This document shows positions 46,403 to 54,803 of a stretch of DNA of 64,000 nucleotides, in pieces (within the stretch, counting starts at the first letter, position 1; every line of letters begins with the position of its first letter). The notes under the pieces were generated by a model that saw only the letters and a program-made list of their open reading frames with translations, ran no database searches and was not told the origin of the DNA. The translations under genes and the position numbers were made by a program. This DNA comes from Paenirhodobacter populi (GTDB lineage Bacteria; Pseudomonadota; Alphaproteobacteria; Rhodobacterales; Rhodobacteraceae). The stretch covers positions 62,001-126,000 of the forward strand of contig NZ_SAUZ01000014.1 in assembly GCF_004022215.1 (NCBI RefSeq), written 5' to 3'.

Positions 46403-47614
46403 ATGGGACAGGAAGGTGCGGGGATCGTCGTCGTGGGCGGCGGGCAGGCGGCGGCCTCGATCGCGGCGAAGCTGCGCGGGCTGGGCTATGTCGGCGCGGT
46501 GACGGTGATCGGCGCGGAGCCGGTGCCCCCCTATCAGCGCCCCCCCCTGTCGAAAGGCTACCTGCTGGGAGAGATGCCGCTGGACCGGCTGACGCTGCGT
46601 GGCGACGACTGGTGGGCGGCGAACGGCGTCACCCTGCGGATGGGCACGCGCGTCACGGGCATCGACCGCGCCGCCAAGACCGTGCAGACGGAGGCCGGCG
46701 TGATCGGCTATGAACAGCTCGCGCTCTGCACCGGGGCCAGCCCGCGCCGCCTGCCCGCCACCATCGGCGGCGATCTGCCCGGCGTCTTCACCGTGCGCAA
46801 TCTGGCCGATGTCGATGCGATGGCGCCCGAGTTCCGGCCCGGACGGCGGCTGGTGGTGATCGGCGGCGGCTATATCGGGCTGGAGGCGGCGGCGGTGGCG
46901 CGCAAGCTCGGCCTGACCGTCACGCTGGTCGAGGCGGCGGCGCGCATCCTTGGCCGTGTCGCCTGCGCCGAAACCGCCGATGCGATCCGCGCGCTGCACC
47001 GCGCCCACGGGGTGGAGATCATCGAGGGCACCGGGCTGAAGCGCCTGACGGGCGACAGCCACGTCACCGGGGCCGAGCTGACGGACGGGCGCCTCATCCC
47101 CGCCGATTTTGTCATCACCGGCATCGGCGTGACGCCGGATGCGGCGCTGGCGCAGGCCGCGGGGCTGACCGTGGCGAATGGCATCGCGGTGGATGAATAT
47201 TGCCGCACCGCCGATCCGGCGATCTGGGCGGCGGGGGATTGCGCCTCCTTCCCCCATGCGGGCGAGAGGCTGCGGCTGGAAAGCGTCGGCAACGCCATCG
47301 ACATGGGCGAGACGGTGGCGGCGAACATGCTGGGCGCGAACCGGCCCTATCTGCCGAAACCGTGGTTCTGGTCGGATCAGTTCGACGCGAAACTGCAGAT
47401 CGCCGGGCTGAACACCGGCCATGACCGGGTGGTGACGCGGCACGCGGAGGGCGGCCTGTCCAACTGGTATTTCCGCGGGGACCGGCTGCTCGCCGTCGAT
47501 GCGCTGAACGACCCGCGCGCCTTTATGGTCGGCAAGCGCCTGATCGAGGGGGCCAAACCCGTCACCCCCGCACAGATCGAAACCGCCCCCGATCTGAAGG
47601 TGCTGCTGAAATGA
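46403..47614 (+). CDS. FAD/NAD(P)-dependent ferredoxin reductase-like oxidoreductase
   Basis: 403 residues. An FAD-binding Rossmann fold (VVVGGGQAAASIAAKLR), a central NAD(P) Rossmann fold (LVVIGGGYIGLEAAAVARKLG) and CGDCASFPH-like IWAAGDCASFPHAG resemble the rhodocoxin/putidaredoxin reductase group. It would feed electrons to a ferredoxin or P450 system; no partner gene is adjacent. The ATG at 46403 has GAGGG 6 bases upstream. It overlaps rsmD by 4 bases (ATGA). Confidence 0.9.
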   Translation: MGQEGAGIVVVGGGQAAASIAAKLRGLGYVGAVTVIGAEPVPPYQRPPLSKGYLLGEMPLDRLTLRGDDWWAANGVTLRMGTRVTGIDRAAKTVQTEAGVIGYEQLALCTGASPRRLPATIGGDLPGVFTVRNLADVDAMAPEFRPGRRLVVIGGGYIGLEAAAVARKLGLTVTLVEAAARILGRVACAETADAIRALHRAHGVEIIEGTGLKRLTGDSHVTGAELTDGRLIPADFVITGIGVTPDAALAQAAGLTVANGIAVDEYCRTADPAIWAAGDCASFPHAGERLRLESVGNAIDMGETVAANMLGANRPYLPKPWFWSDQFDAKLQIAGLNTGHDRVVTRHAEGGLSNWYFRGDRLLAVDALNDPRAFMVGKRLIEGAKPVTPAQIETAPDLKVLLK

Positions 47615-48174
47615 GGATCATCGGCGGAGACAGGCGCGGACTGAAACTGGCCGATGTCGGCGAAGGCGACGCCCCGGCGCATCTGCGGCCGACAACGGAC
47701 CGGGTGCGGGAATCGATCTTCAACCTGCTCATCAACGGCACGCATGGCAATCCGCTGCCGGGGGCGCGGGTGCTCGACCTCTTCGCCGGGACGGGGGCAT
47801 TGGGGCTCGAGGCGCTGTCGCGCGGCGCGGCGCGGGTGGCCTTCGTCGATGACGGGGCTGCGGCGCGCGCGCTCCTGCGCCGCAACATAGATCTGATGCG
47901 GGCGATGGGCGTGACCGATGTCTGGCGCCGGGACGCGACGAACATGGGGCCGTGCCGGGGGGCGGGATATGACCTGATCTTCCTCGACCCGCCCTACGGG
48001 ATGGGTCTGGGCGAAAAGGCGGTGGCCTCCTGCCTCGCGAACGGCTGGTTCGCCCCCGGTGCCATGCTGGTGTGGGAGGAAAGCGCCCCGCCCACGGTGC
48101 CCGCGCCCCTTGAACAGATCGACCAGCGCCGCTACGGCGATACCCTCATCACCCTTGCAAGGATGCCGTCATGA
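47611..48174 (+). CDS. rsmD: 16S rRNA (guanine966-N2)-methyltransferase
   Basis: 187 residues. MRIIGGDRRGLKL and LRPTTDRVRESIFNLL are diagnostic of RsmD; SAM motif I is LDLFAGTGALGLEAL and the catalytic motif is FLDPPYG. It methylates G966 of 16S rRNA. Middle of a three-gene set, overlapping both neighbours by ATGA. Confidence 0.96.
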   Translation: MRIIGGDRRGLKLADVGEGDAPAHLRPTTDRVRESIFNLLINGTHGNPLPGARVLDLFAGTGALGLEALSRGAARVAFVDDGAAARALLRRNIDLMRAMGVTDVWRRDATNMGPCRGAGYDLIFLDPPYGMGLGEKAVASCLANGWFAPGAMLVWEESAPPTVPAPLEQIDQRRYGDTLITLARMPS

Positions 48175-48818
48175 AGCCTCAGGCCGTTCTGTTCGATTGC
48201 GATGGCGTCCTCGTGGACAGCGAGCCGGTGACCTTCGCCCTGATCCAAGAGGATTTCGCCGCCCACGGGCTGCACATGACCATCCCGGAACTGGAACCCC
48301 TGTTCATCGGCCATACGATCGAGGAAACCGGCCGTTACGCCCGTGCCCACGGCGCCGATCTGCCCGCCGGCTGGGCCGACGGCTTCTACGACCGGATGTG
48401 CGAACGTCTGGCGCAGGGCACCGCGCTGATGCCCGGCGTGCCGGAACTGCTCGACGCGCTCGACCGGGCAGGCGTCCCCTATGCCGTCGGCTCGAACGGC
48501 CGGATGCAGAAGATGCGCGCGACCCTTGGCCAGCATCCCGCGATCTGGGCAAAGCTCAAGGACCGGCTGTTTTCCGGGCAGGATCTGGGCTGCCCGAAAC
48601 CCGCGCCGGACCTCTATCTGACGGCGGCGCGCGCGCTGAACGCCGATCCCGCGCATTGCGTCGTGATGGAGGATACGCCGACCGGCGCAAGGGCCGGCAT
48701 CGCGGCGGGGATGCGCGTCCTCGGCTATGCGCCGCACGAGGTGAATCCGGATCTGCGCGCGGTAGGGGCGGAAATCGTCACCTCGATGTTCGAGGTGCCG
48801 AGGCTCCTGAACCTCTAG
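48171..48818 (+). CDS. HAD superfamily hydrolase (phosphoglycolate/beta-PGM-like)
   Basis: 215 residues. HAD motif I is FDCDGVLVDSEP (Asp9, Asp11), motif II-like YAVGSNGRM, motif III PKPAPDLYL and motif IV VVMEDTPTGARAG. A helical cap domain lies between I and II, so it is a subfamily I phosphatase or mutase; substrate unknown. Coupled to rsmD by ATGA. Confidence 0.9.
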   Translation: MKPQAVLFDCDGVLVDSEPVTFALIQEDFAAHGLHMTIPELEPLFIGHTIEETGRYARAHGADLPAGWADGFYDRMCERLAQGTALMPGVPELLDALDRAGVPYAVGSNGRMQKMRATLGQHPAIWAKLKDRLFSGQDLGCPKPAPDLYLTAARALNADPAHCVVMEDTPTGARAGIAAGMRVLGYAPHEVNPDLRAVGAEIVTSMFEVPRLLNL

Positions 48819-48859
48819 CCCGCCATCCGTCAGAGCGCATCGAAACCCGCCGCCCCCTG

Positions 48860-48929
48860 CCCTTCATCTTTCCAAAAATATCCCGGGGGTGAATTTGCGC
48901 GCATGCGCAAAGAGGGGGCTGGCCCCCTG
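48860..48929 (-). repeat. Intergenic element R13
   Basis: Minus-strand copy with hairpin 2 TTTGCGC-GCAT-GCGCAAA (48894-48911), seven perfect pairs, hairpin 1 AGGGGGC/GCCCCCT and box. Downstream of map in the same orientation. Confidence 0.9.
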
Positions 48930-48967
48930 CGCCCTGTCCACAACCGCACCGGATCAGGAAATCGCGC

Positions 48968-49780
48968 TCATTCCCAGGTCTTGTGGAACCTGTTCGCGGG
49001 CGAGAGGGTAAAGATCTCGCAGCCGTCCGCCGTCACGCCCACGCAATGCTCGTATTGCGCCGAGAGCGACTTGTCGCGGGTCACGGCGGTCCAGTCATCG
49101 GCCAGCACCTTGGTGTCGGGGCGGCCAAGGTTCACCATCGGCTCGATGGTGAAGATCATGCCTTCCTCCAGCACCGCGCCGGTGCCCGGGCGGCCGTAAT
49201 GCAGCACGTTCGGCGGGGCATGGAACACGCGCCCGACGCCGTGGCCGCAGAAGTCGCGCACCACGCTCATCCGGTTCGATTCCACATATTGCTGGATCGC
49301 ATGGCCGATGTCGCCGAAGGTATTGCCGGGCCGCACCTGCGCGATGCCCAGCATCAGCGATTCATAGGTCACCTCGATCAGCCGTTCCGCCTTGCGCGAC
49401 AGGTTCCCCGCCACATACATGCGCGAGCTGTCCCCGAACCAGCCATCGAGGATCACGGTGATGTCGATGTTCAGGATGTCGCCGTCATGGATGATCTTCG
49501 GCCCCGGAATCCCGTGGCAGACCACATGGTTGATCGAGATGCACGACGCATGCTTGTAGCCCCGGTAGCCGATCGTCGCCGATGTGGCGCCAAGCTCGGT
49601 GATCCGGTTCCGGATGAAATCGTCAAGCTCGGCGGTGGTCACGCCGGGCTGCACCAGCGGCGCCACCTCGTCAAGGATCTGCGCCGTGATGCGGCAGGAG
49701 GCGCGGATCCCGTCGAAATCGCTGGTGGTGTTGTAGATGCGAATCCCGTCCTTGGTGACGCGGCCCCGACTCTCTTCCAC
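48968..49780 (-). CDS. map: Methionine aminopeptidase, type I
   Basis: 270 residues. The metal site is spread over INIDITVILDGWFGDSSRMY (two Asp), GHGVGRVFHAPPNVLHYG (His), EEGMIFTIEPMV (Glu) and a final Glu near QYEHCVGVT. It removes the initiator methionine from new proteins. The start is a GTG at 49780 with AGGAG 8 bases upstream. Divergent from the molybdopterin-binding gene; R13 lies at its 3' side. Confidence 0.95.
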   Translation of the reverse strand: MEESRGRVTKDGIRIYNTTSDFDGIRASCRITAQILDEVAPLVQPGVTTAELDDFIRNRITELGATSATIGYRGYKHASCISINHVVCHGIPGPKIIHDGDILNIDITVILDGWFGDSSRMYVAGNLSRKAERLIEVTYESLMLGIAQVRPGNTFGDIGHAIQQYVESNRMSVVRDFCGHGVGRVFHAPPNVLHYGRPGTGAVLEEGMIFTIEPMVNLGRPDTKVLADDWTAVTRDKSLSAQYEHCVGVTADGCEIFTLSPANRFHKTWE

Positions 49781-49895
49781 TTGTCTTCTCCTGAAATTGT
49801 CGGTCCTCTAAATAGTCACAAAGCGGCGGTTTGACCAGTGCCGGGCTTTCCGCGACGGGGGCCGCGTCCTATACATTGCGTCAAAGGAGGCCCGC

Positions 49896-50624
49896 ATGCC
49901 CAATCCGACAGCCGCGATCCTGATCATCGGCGATGAAATCCTGACCGGCCGCACCCGCGAGGGCAACGCCTGGCATCTGGCCGGCGAGCTGACCAAGGCC
50001 GGGATCGACCTCGTGCAGATCCGCGTGATCGGCGACGACCATGCCACCATCACCGCCGCCGTGCGCGAGCTTTCGGGCGCGGTCGACCACCTGTTCACCT
50101 CGGGCGGCATCGGGCCGACGCATGACGACATCACCGCCGATGCGGTGGCCGCGGCCTTCGGGCGCGCGATCGGCGTGCGCGAGGATGCGCGCGCCCTGCT
50201 CGCCGCGCATTACGCCCTGCGCGGGCAGGACCTGACCGAGGCCCGCCTGCGCATGGCCCGCATCCCGGATGGCGCGACGCTGATCGACAATCCGGCCTCG
50301 ACCGCGCCGGGCTTCACCATCGGCAACTGCCATGTGATGGCCGGGGTGCCCGAAGTGTTCAAGGCGATGGTCGCCTCCGTCCTGCCGACGCTGCGCGGAG
50401 GGCGGCCCCTGCTGTCGCGCAGCCTGCTGATGGAGGCGCCGGAATCGACCGTGGCCGATGCCCTGCGGACGGTGGCCGAGGCGCATCCGGACGTGTCCTT
50501 CGGCTCCTATCCCTTCACGCGGGACGGCCGTTTCGGCACCAATCTGGTGGCCCGTTCGACCGATCCCGAGGCGCTGGACGCCGCCTGGGCCGCGCTGAAG
50601 GCGGCCTTCCCGGAGGGGCAATGA
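49896..50624 (+). CDS. Molybdopterin-binding / CinA N-terminal domain protein
   Basis: 242 residues. ILIIGDEILTGRTREGN and LFTSGGIGPTHDDITADAVA are the MoCF_biosynth (CinA-N/COG1058) signatures. The second half lacks the CinA C-terminal amidohydrolase domain, so this is the stand-alone form, sometimes active as an ADP-ribose or FAD pyrophosphatase. A strong AAAGGAGG precedes the ATG. It overlaps the next GNAT gene by ATGA. Confidence 0.9.
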   Translation: MPNPTAAILIIGDEILTGRTREGNAWHLAGELTKAGIDLVQIRVIGDDHATITAAVRELSGAVDHLFTSGGIGPTHDDITADAVAAAFGRAIGVREDARALLAAHYALRGQDLTEARLRMARIPDGATLIDNPASTAPGFTIGNCHVMAGVPEVFKAMVASVLPTLRGGRPLLSRSLLMEAPESTVADALRTVAEAHPDVSFGSYPFTRDGRFGTNLVARSTDPEALDAAWAALKAAFPEGQ

Positions 50625-51349
50625 AAGACGCCGCCGCGCCCGATCTTTTCGCGGTGATCGACGCCACATGGCCCGCCGCCGATACCACGATGGCGGGCGG
50701 GTTCCGCATCCGCGAAGGCCGGGGCGGCGGATCGCGGGTGAGCTGCGCGAGCCTTGAAGCCCCCTTCGCCGAGGCCGACATCGACGCCGCCATCGCCGCC
50801 CATCGCGGCTGGGGCCAGACACCGCGCTTCATCATCCGCCCCGGAGAGGAGGCGCTGGACGCCACCCTCGCCGCGCGCGGCTACGAAGCCTACGACCCCG
50901 TCGTGATCTACGAAACCCCGGTCCGTGACCTGCCCGCCAGCGGGGCGGAGATGATCGAGGTCCCGCCCCACTGGCCGCCGCTTGCCGTCCTGCGCGAGAT
51001 CTGGGCCGCGGGCGACATCGGGCCGGCCCGGCTTGCGGTGATGGAACGCGCGGCAGGGCCGAAGGCCGCCGTGCTCGGACGGGCCGGGGACCGGGCGGCG
51101 GGGGTGGCCTTTGTCGCGCTCCACGCGGGCACGGCGATGCTGCATGCGCTGTTCGTGCCGCCCGCCTTCCGCCGCCGCGGACTGGCGCAGGAGATCATGA
51201 GGGAATCCCTGCGCTGGTCCGCCGCGCAGGGCGCCGAGCGTTTCACCCTTGTCGTGACCCGCGCCAACACCCCCGCGCGCGCGGTCTATGAACGCATGGG
51301 GATGCAGGCGACGATCGGCTATCATTACCGCCGCGAGGCGGCGAAATGA
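50621..51349 (+). CDS. GNAT family N-acetyltransferase
   Basis: 242 residues with a GNAT C-terminal domain: LHALFVPPAFRRRGLAQEIM is the acetyl-CoA loop and VVTRANTPARAVYERMGM is motif B. The N-terminal part is less conserved (RFIIRPGEEALDATLAARGY). Substrate unknown. Coupled by ATGA to both neighbours. Confidence 0.88.
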   Translation: MKDAAAPDLFAVIDATWPAADTTMAGGFRIREGRGGGSRVSCASLEAPFAEADIDAAIAAHRGWGQTPRFIIRPGEEALDATLAARGYEAYDPVVIYETPVRDLPASGAEMIEVPPHWPPLAVLREIWAAGDIGPARLAVMERAAGPKAAVLGRAGDRAAGVAFVALHAGTAMLHALFVPPAFRRRGLAQEIMRESLRWSAAQGAERFTLVVTRANTPARAVYERMGMQATIGYHYRREAAK

Positions 51350-52269
51350 CCCGCGCGGCGGTCCTGCTGCTGTGCCTGCTGCCGCTGCCCGCGCTGGCGG
51401 ACGGGGTGGAGCTGACACTGCCCGATACCGCCTCGGTCACGGCGGAGCGGACCTCGCCCGCCACCGGCTATGCGGTGCTGACCGGGCGCTGGACCGGGGA
51501 TGGCGGGCCCTCGACGCAGCTGGAAGGCGCGCGCAGCGACAAGGCCTGGCGGCTGCGGTCCGACCAGAGCACGACCTTGCAGATCCTCGCCCCCCTGCGC
51601 GCCGGGATCGAGGCGGCGGGCTATTCTCCGGTCTACGAATGCGACACCGATGCCTGCGGCGGCTTCGATTTCCGCTATGCGCTGGACCTGTTGCCGGAAC
51701 CGCAGATGCATGTGGATCTGGGCGATTTCCGCTATTTCGCGGCGCGCAAGGGCAACGAATGGCTGGTGCTGACCGTCTCGCGCAGTTCTGAATCGGGCTT
51801 CGTGCAGCTGACCTCGCTGACACAGGGCGCGGCCCCGGCGCCCGCCGCCGTGACCCCCGCCACGCCGCCCCCCGCCGCCCCGGCGCAAAGCGATTTCGCC
51901 ACGCGGCTGGAGGCGACGGGGGCGGTCGCGCTGGATGATCTGATCTTTGAAAGCGGCGCCACCACACTGGGCGATCAGGACTTCCCCTCGCTCCGCGCCG
52001 TGGCGGATTATCTGGCGACGCGGCCAAAGGCGCGGATCGCGCTGGTCGGCCATACCGACACCACCGGCACGCTCGACGCCAATATCGCCGTGTCGCAAAA
52101 ACGCGCCGATGCGGTGCGCGACCGGCTGATCAACGCCTACGGCCTGCGCGCAGATCAGTTGCGCGCCGAGGGGGCGGGATGGCTGGCCCCGCGCGCCAGC
52201 AACCGCACCGCCGAGGGACAGGACCGCAACCGCCGGGTCGAGGCCTTGCTGCTGCCGGACGCCCCCTGA
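51346..52269 (+). CDS. OmpA-family protein (periplasmic or outer membrane)
   Basis: 307 residues. A signal peptide (residues 1-18, AVLLLCLLPLPALADG) is followed by an N-terminal domain with a Cys pair (CDTDACGGFDF), an Ala/Pro-rich linker (about 164-184) and a C-terminal OmpA domain with IALVGHTDTTGTLDANIAVS and DQLRAEGAGWLAPRASN. It probably links the envelope to peptidoglycan. Third gene of a coupled trio, with start ATGA inside the GNAT gene. Confidence 0.92.
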   Translation: MTRAAVLLLCLLPLPALADGVELTLPDTASVTAERTSPATGYAVLTGRWTGDGGPSTQLEGARSDKAWRLRSDQSTTLQILAPLRAGIEAAGYSPVYECDTDACGGFDFRYALDLLPEPQMHVDLGDFRYFAARKGNEWLVLTVSRSSESGFVQLTSLTQGAAPAPAAVTPATPPPAAPAQSDFATRLEATGAVALDDLIFESGATTLGDQDFPSLRAVADYLATRPKARIALVGHTDTTGTLDANIAVSQKRADAVRDRLINAYGLRADQLRAEGAGWLAPRASNRTAEGQDRNRRVEALLLPDAP

Positions 52270-52351
52270 ACCGGCGCGATCGTTTCCAAAAAACATTCTT
52301 TTAGCCACAGCCCGCCCGATTTCGGCCGGAATCCCCTGCGACTGGTCATGC

Positions 52352-52363
52352 GTTGAAATCAAC
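52352..52363. promoter_or_regulatory. Inverted repeat before the LysR gene
   Basis: GTTGAAATCAAC, a dyad of 5-base arms GTTGA/TCAAC with a 2-base centre, 14 bases before the LysR start. Its position suits autoregulation, and the T-n-A spacing is LysR-like but not diagnostic. Confidence 0.35.
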
Positions 52364-52377
52364 CATGGATATTCCGC

Positions 52378-53292
52378 ATGGACCGCCTGACTGAAATGGA
52401 AGCCTTTATCGCCGTCGTGGATCAGGGCGGTTTCACCGGAGCCGCGCGACGGATGGAGGTGTCGAAATCGGCGATCTCGAAATACGTCGCCGCGCTGGAA
52501 CAACGGCTGGGGACGCGGCTGCTGGAACGCACGACGCGGCGCGTCGAACCGACCGAGATCGGCATCGCCTATTACCGCCGGGCGCGCCGGATCGTGCATG
52601 ACGCGCAAGAGGCCGATGCCATGGCCGGAAGCACACGGATGCCGCCCACGGGGCGGCTGCGCGTCTCGGTCCCCGCCGAATTCGGGGTGACCCGTTTCGT
52701 CCCGGTTCTGGGCGGACTGCTGATGGACTATCCGGGACTGAGCATCCATACCGACCTGCGGCAGCGCAACGCGGCGCCGGTCGCCTCGGCGGAGCATGAC
52801 CTGACGCTGAGCATCGACCCCGAGATGTCGCGCCCCGCCGGCAGCCGCCTGCTAGCCCGCAGCGCGCACCATCTTGTCGCCGCGCCGGAATATGTCGCCC
52901 GTCACGGCGCCCCCGCGCGGATCGAGGAACTGACGGAACATGTGCTGCTGCATCAGGCGCTGGATACGGCGCCCGAGACCAACCTGTGGCATCTGATCTC
53001 CGCCTCCGGCGAAAGCCGCACGGTGCGGTGCAACGGGCCCCTGACCGCCAATGACGATCTGGCGCTGCTGGAAGCCTGTCTGAACGGCTATGGAATCGCC
53101 TGCCTTCCCGGCTATCTAACCGGCGAACGGCTGCGCGACGGACAACTGGTCCCGATCATCCCGACCCTTGCGGGGCAGGCGCTGTCGATCAGCATCCTCT
53201 CCCCCGAATCGGAATTCACCCCGCCGAAGGTGACGACGCTGATCGACTATCTGTCCAGCGCATACGGGACGCAATCGGCGGACTGGCAATAG
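52378..53292 (+). CDS. LysR-type transcriptional regulator
   Basis: 304 residues. The N-terminal winged helix is MEAFIAVVDQGGFTGAARRMEVSKSAISKYVAALEQRLG-like with the usual recognition helix, and the C-terminal part is the effector domain (RLRVSVPAEFGVTRFVP, PGLSIHTDLRQRNAAPV). CrgA-like in look. No divergent target gene is present; it is co-directional with the OmpA gene 108 bases upstream and converges on an orphan lipoprotein gene, so its target is not obvious. Confidence 0.92.
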   Translation: MDRLTEMEAFIAVVDQGGFTGAARRMEVSKSAISKYVAALEQRLGTRLLERTTRRVEPTEIGIAYYRRARRIVHDAQEADAMAGSTRMPPTGRLRVSVPAEFGVTRFVPVLGGLLMDYPGLSIHTDLRQRNAAPVASAEHDLTLSIDPEMSRPAGSRLLARSAHHLVAAPEYVARHGAPARIEELTEHVLLHQALDTAPETNLWHLISASGESRTVRCNGPLTANDDLALLEACLNGYGIACLPGYLTGERLRDGQLVPIIPTLAGQALSISILSPESEFTPPKVTTLIDYLSSAYGTQSADWQ

Positions 53293-53352
53293 GGATCAGG
53301 GCCCGATCCTCGACCGCCAACCGCGGAGACCTGAAAGGGCGGATGTTCCAGC

Positions 53353-53416
53353 CCTTCATTCTTCCATAAATATCCCGGGGGTGAGCGGCAAGGCCGCGAG
53401 GGGGCAGCGCCCCCTG
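53353..53416 (-). repeat. Intergenic element R14
   Basis: Minus-strand copy with hairpin 2 GCGGC-AAG-GCCGC, G/C hairpin 1 with GGGGGCAGCGCCCCC and a complete box. Downstream of the orphan lipoprotein gene in the same orientation. Confidence 0.9.
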
Positions 53417-53443
53417 CCGCCCTGTCCGCCACTCGGGGGGGGA

Positions 53444-53908
53444 TCATTTATGGCTTCGCGCATAATTCGCGCATTCGTCGATCTTGGTCATGCAATAGGC
53501 CTGCTGCTCGCCCATCAACCGGGTCAGGCCGCTTGGATAGGCCTCCACCACCCGGCCATCCACAAACCGGAACTGGGTCGAGCAACTGGTGCTGTTGTTC
53601 AGGCTGACATTCCCCGTCGCGGCGCCCAGCACGGGAATCGGAATACCCAGGCTCAGGTCCCGGCGGGGGATGCTGGTCTGGTAGAACCAGATCTCCTCAT
53701 CCTCGCCGGTAATGGTGATGGCCGAGGGCATGCCGGCGCACATGCGGACATTGGAGCTGTCAAGCCCGACCACCGCGACAACATCCCTGTCCAGATGCAG
53801 ATTGGTCGTATCCTGCGAACCGGCGCAGGCACCAAGAACCACCGCAAAGGATATCGCAGGGGGTATGCCCCGACCTAATCGAGACAGGATTGATCCAGCT
53901 ATCACCAT
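53444..53908 (-). CDS. Orphan lipoprotein (unknown function)
   Basis: 154 residues. The N terminus has an Arg-containing region (SRLGRGIPPAISFAVVLGAC) ending in LGAC, a lipobox with Cys28 as the probable acylated residue. The mature part has four further Cys (MCAGM, SCSTQ, YCMTK, ECANY). I do not recognise a family. The sequence around it is visibly less GC-rich than the neighbours, and it lies in a pocket between LysR and tRNA-Leu. Element R14 lies at its 3' side. Confidence 0.6.
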   Translation of the reverse strand: MVIAGSILSRLGRGIPPAISFAVVLGACAGSQDTTNLHLDRDVVAVVGLDSSNVRMCAGMPSAITITGEDEEIWFYQTSIPRRDLSLGIPIPVLGAATGNVSLNNSTSCSTQFRFVDGRVVEAYPSGLTRLMGEQQAYCMTKIDECANYARSHK

Positions 53909-54137
53909 CCGAACGTCACTTGCTTCCGTCTTGAGGTTCGCAGGGAAAACTCATTCCGGGGTAGCCGGGGTTCCTCTTGCAGCGAAGGTTTTCTTCGCAT
54001 GCGCAGAATGCAGCCGATCAATGCGCATATAATCCGGTCAGGTCTGCCTGATATTGCCTGCTTTTGTCAGAAAAATCCAACCCGCCGCAGGCAGCCCCAA
54101 GTCCCGCCGCGCTGCGGCATCCGCCCGTGCCCCGGCC

Positions 54138-54224
54138 TTACCGCGGCGCCATCGAGAAGATCGCGACCATCACGACCAGCACAATGGCAACCAGATAGAT
54201 TCCATACTTCCGACGTGGTGACAT
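54138..54224 (-). CDS. 28-residue single-pass membrane microprotein
   Basis: A short frame (28 residues) starting MSPRRKYGIYLVAIV and ending FSMAPR, stop TAA. AAGGAGAG sits 5-6 bases before the ATG, one of the strongest ribosome binding sites in the window. Three basic residues at the N terminus precede a single 18-residue hydrophobic helix, so it should sit in the inner membrane with its N terminus in the cytoplasm. No family recognised. It lies between tRNA-Leu and the orphan lipoprotein. Confidence 0.65.
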   Translation of the reverse strand: MSPRRKYGIYLVAIVLVVMVAIFSMAPR

Positions 54225-54428
54225 GATGGCTCTCCTTTCCCTGAATGGGTCGGGGAGACAACACCCGAACACGCCATCGGGTTTCATCGGGTCACAAGTC
54301 CCGGCGACTATCCGCCGCGCCGGGCAGGTGGACGGCCCGGATACGCCCCGGAATCGTCTGCCCCGAACCATCACGGCGCAGGGGCCGGATTCCGCGCCGA
54401 AGCGGTCATGCGCCTGCCGGAAAAGACG

Positions 54429-54460
54429 AAAGCCGCGCAATCCGAAGATTGCGCGGCTTT
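54429..54460 (-). terminator. UUCG-tetraloop terminator of tRNA-Leu
   Basis: A 14-base-pair perfect stem AAAGCCGCGCAATC / GATTGCGCGGCTTT. Read on the minus strand the loop is TTCG, a very stable C(UUCG)G tetraloop, and it is followed by CGTCTTTTC. It lies 11 bases after the encoded CCA of tRNA-Leu. Confidence 0.88.
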
Positions 54461-54471
54461 CCGCGAAGTAT

Positions 54472-54556
54472 TGGTGCCCAGAAGAGGACTCGAACCTCCA
54501 CGCCTTGCGGCACACGGACCTGAACCGTGCGCGTCTACCAATTCCGCCATCTGGGC
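54472..54556 (-). tRNA. tRNA-Leu (anticodon CAG)
   Basis: 85 bases including encoded CCA. The acceptor stem is GCCCAGA/TCTGGGC, the anticodon stem CACGG/CCGTG with loop TTCAGGT (anticodon CAG, reading CUG), a long variable arm GCC-GCAA-GGC typical of class II tRNA-Leu, and a T loop TTCGAGT. Single gene with its own promoter and terminator. Confidence 0.96.
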
Positions 54557-54574
54557 CGATGTCGTGGGGCGGGA

Positions 54575-54601
54575 TTTATAAGGACCTCCCGGGAGTGTCA
54601 A
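54575..54601 (-). promoter_or_regulatory. Sigma-70-type promoter of tRNA-Leu
   Basis: On the minus strand, TTGACA (54596-54601) and TATAAA (54575-54580) are separated by 15 bases, shorter than the usual 17. They lie 19 bases before the tRNA 5' end. The spacer contains the perfect palindrome CTCCCGGGAG. Confidence 0.75.
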
Positions 54602-54803
54602 CGGGGGAAAACGGTTTTCTTTCACTCCGCGCATTTTCTTTGTGCAAGCCGTCGCCGGGGACGCCGTGCCGGGCGCATGGTCCGGGCACCGAAACCCCGC
54701 CGAAAACCGCGCGACCGACGGATGCGACGCCATTTCCCTTGTTCGCAGAGGGCCTTGACGCTAATCAATGAACGATCGCATCGACGACTTGGGAGATCGC
54801 ACC

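Noticed and set aside
49781-49895. Promoters in the map / molybdopterin-gene spacer
   Set aside because: Candidate boxes match consensus at only three or four of six positions, no better than chance in this sequence.
54021-54033. TATAAT at 54028 as a promoter
   Set aside because: No acceptable -35 box at the right distance and no gene downstream on that strand.
54472-54556. Attachment site for an integrated element at tRNA-Leu
   Set aside because: No copy of the tRNA 3' end was seen nearby and no integrase gene is present.
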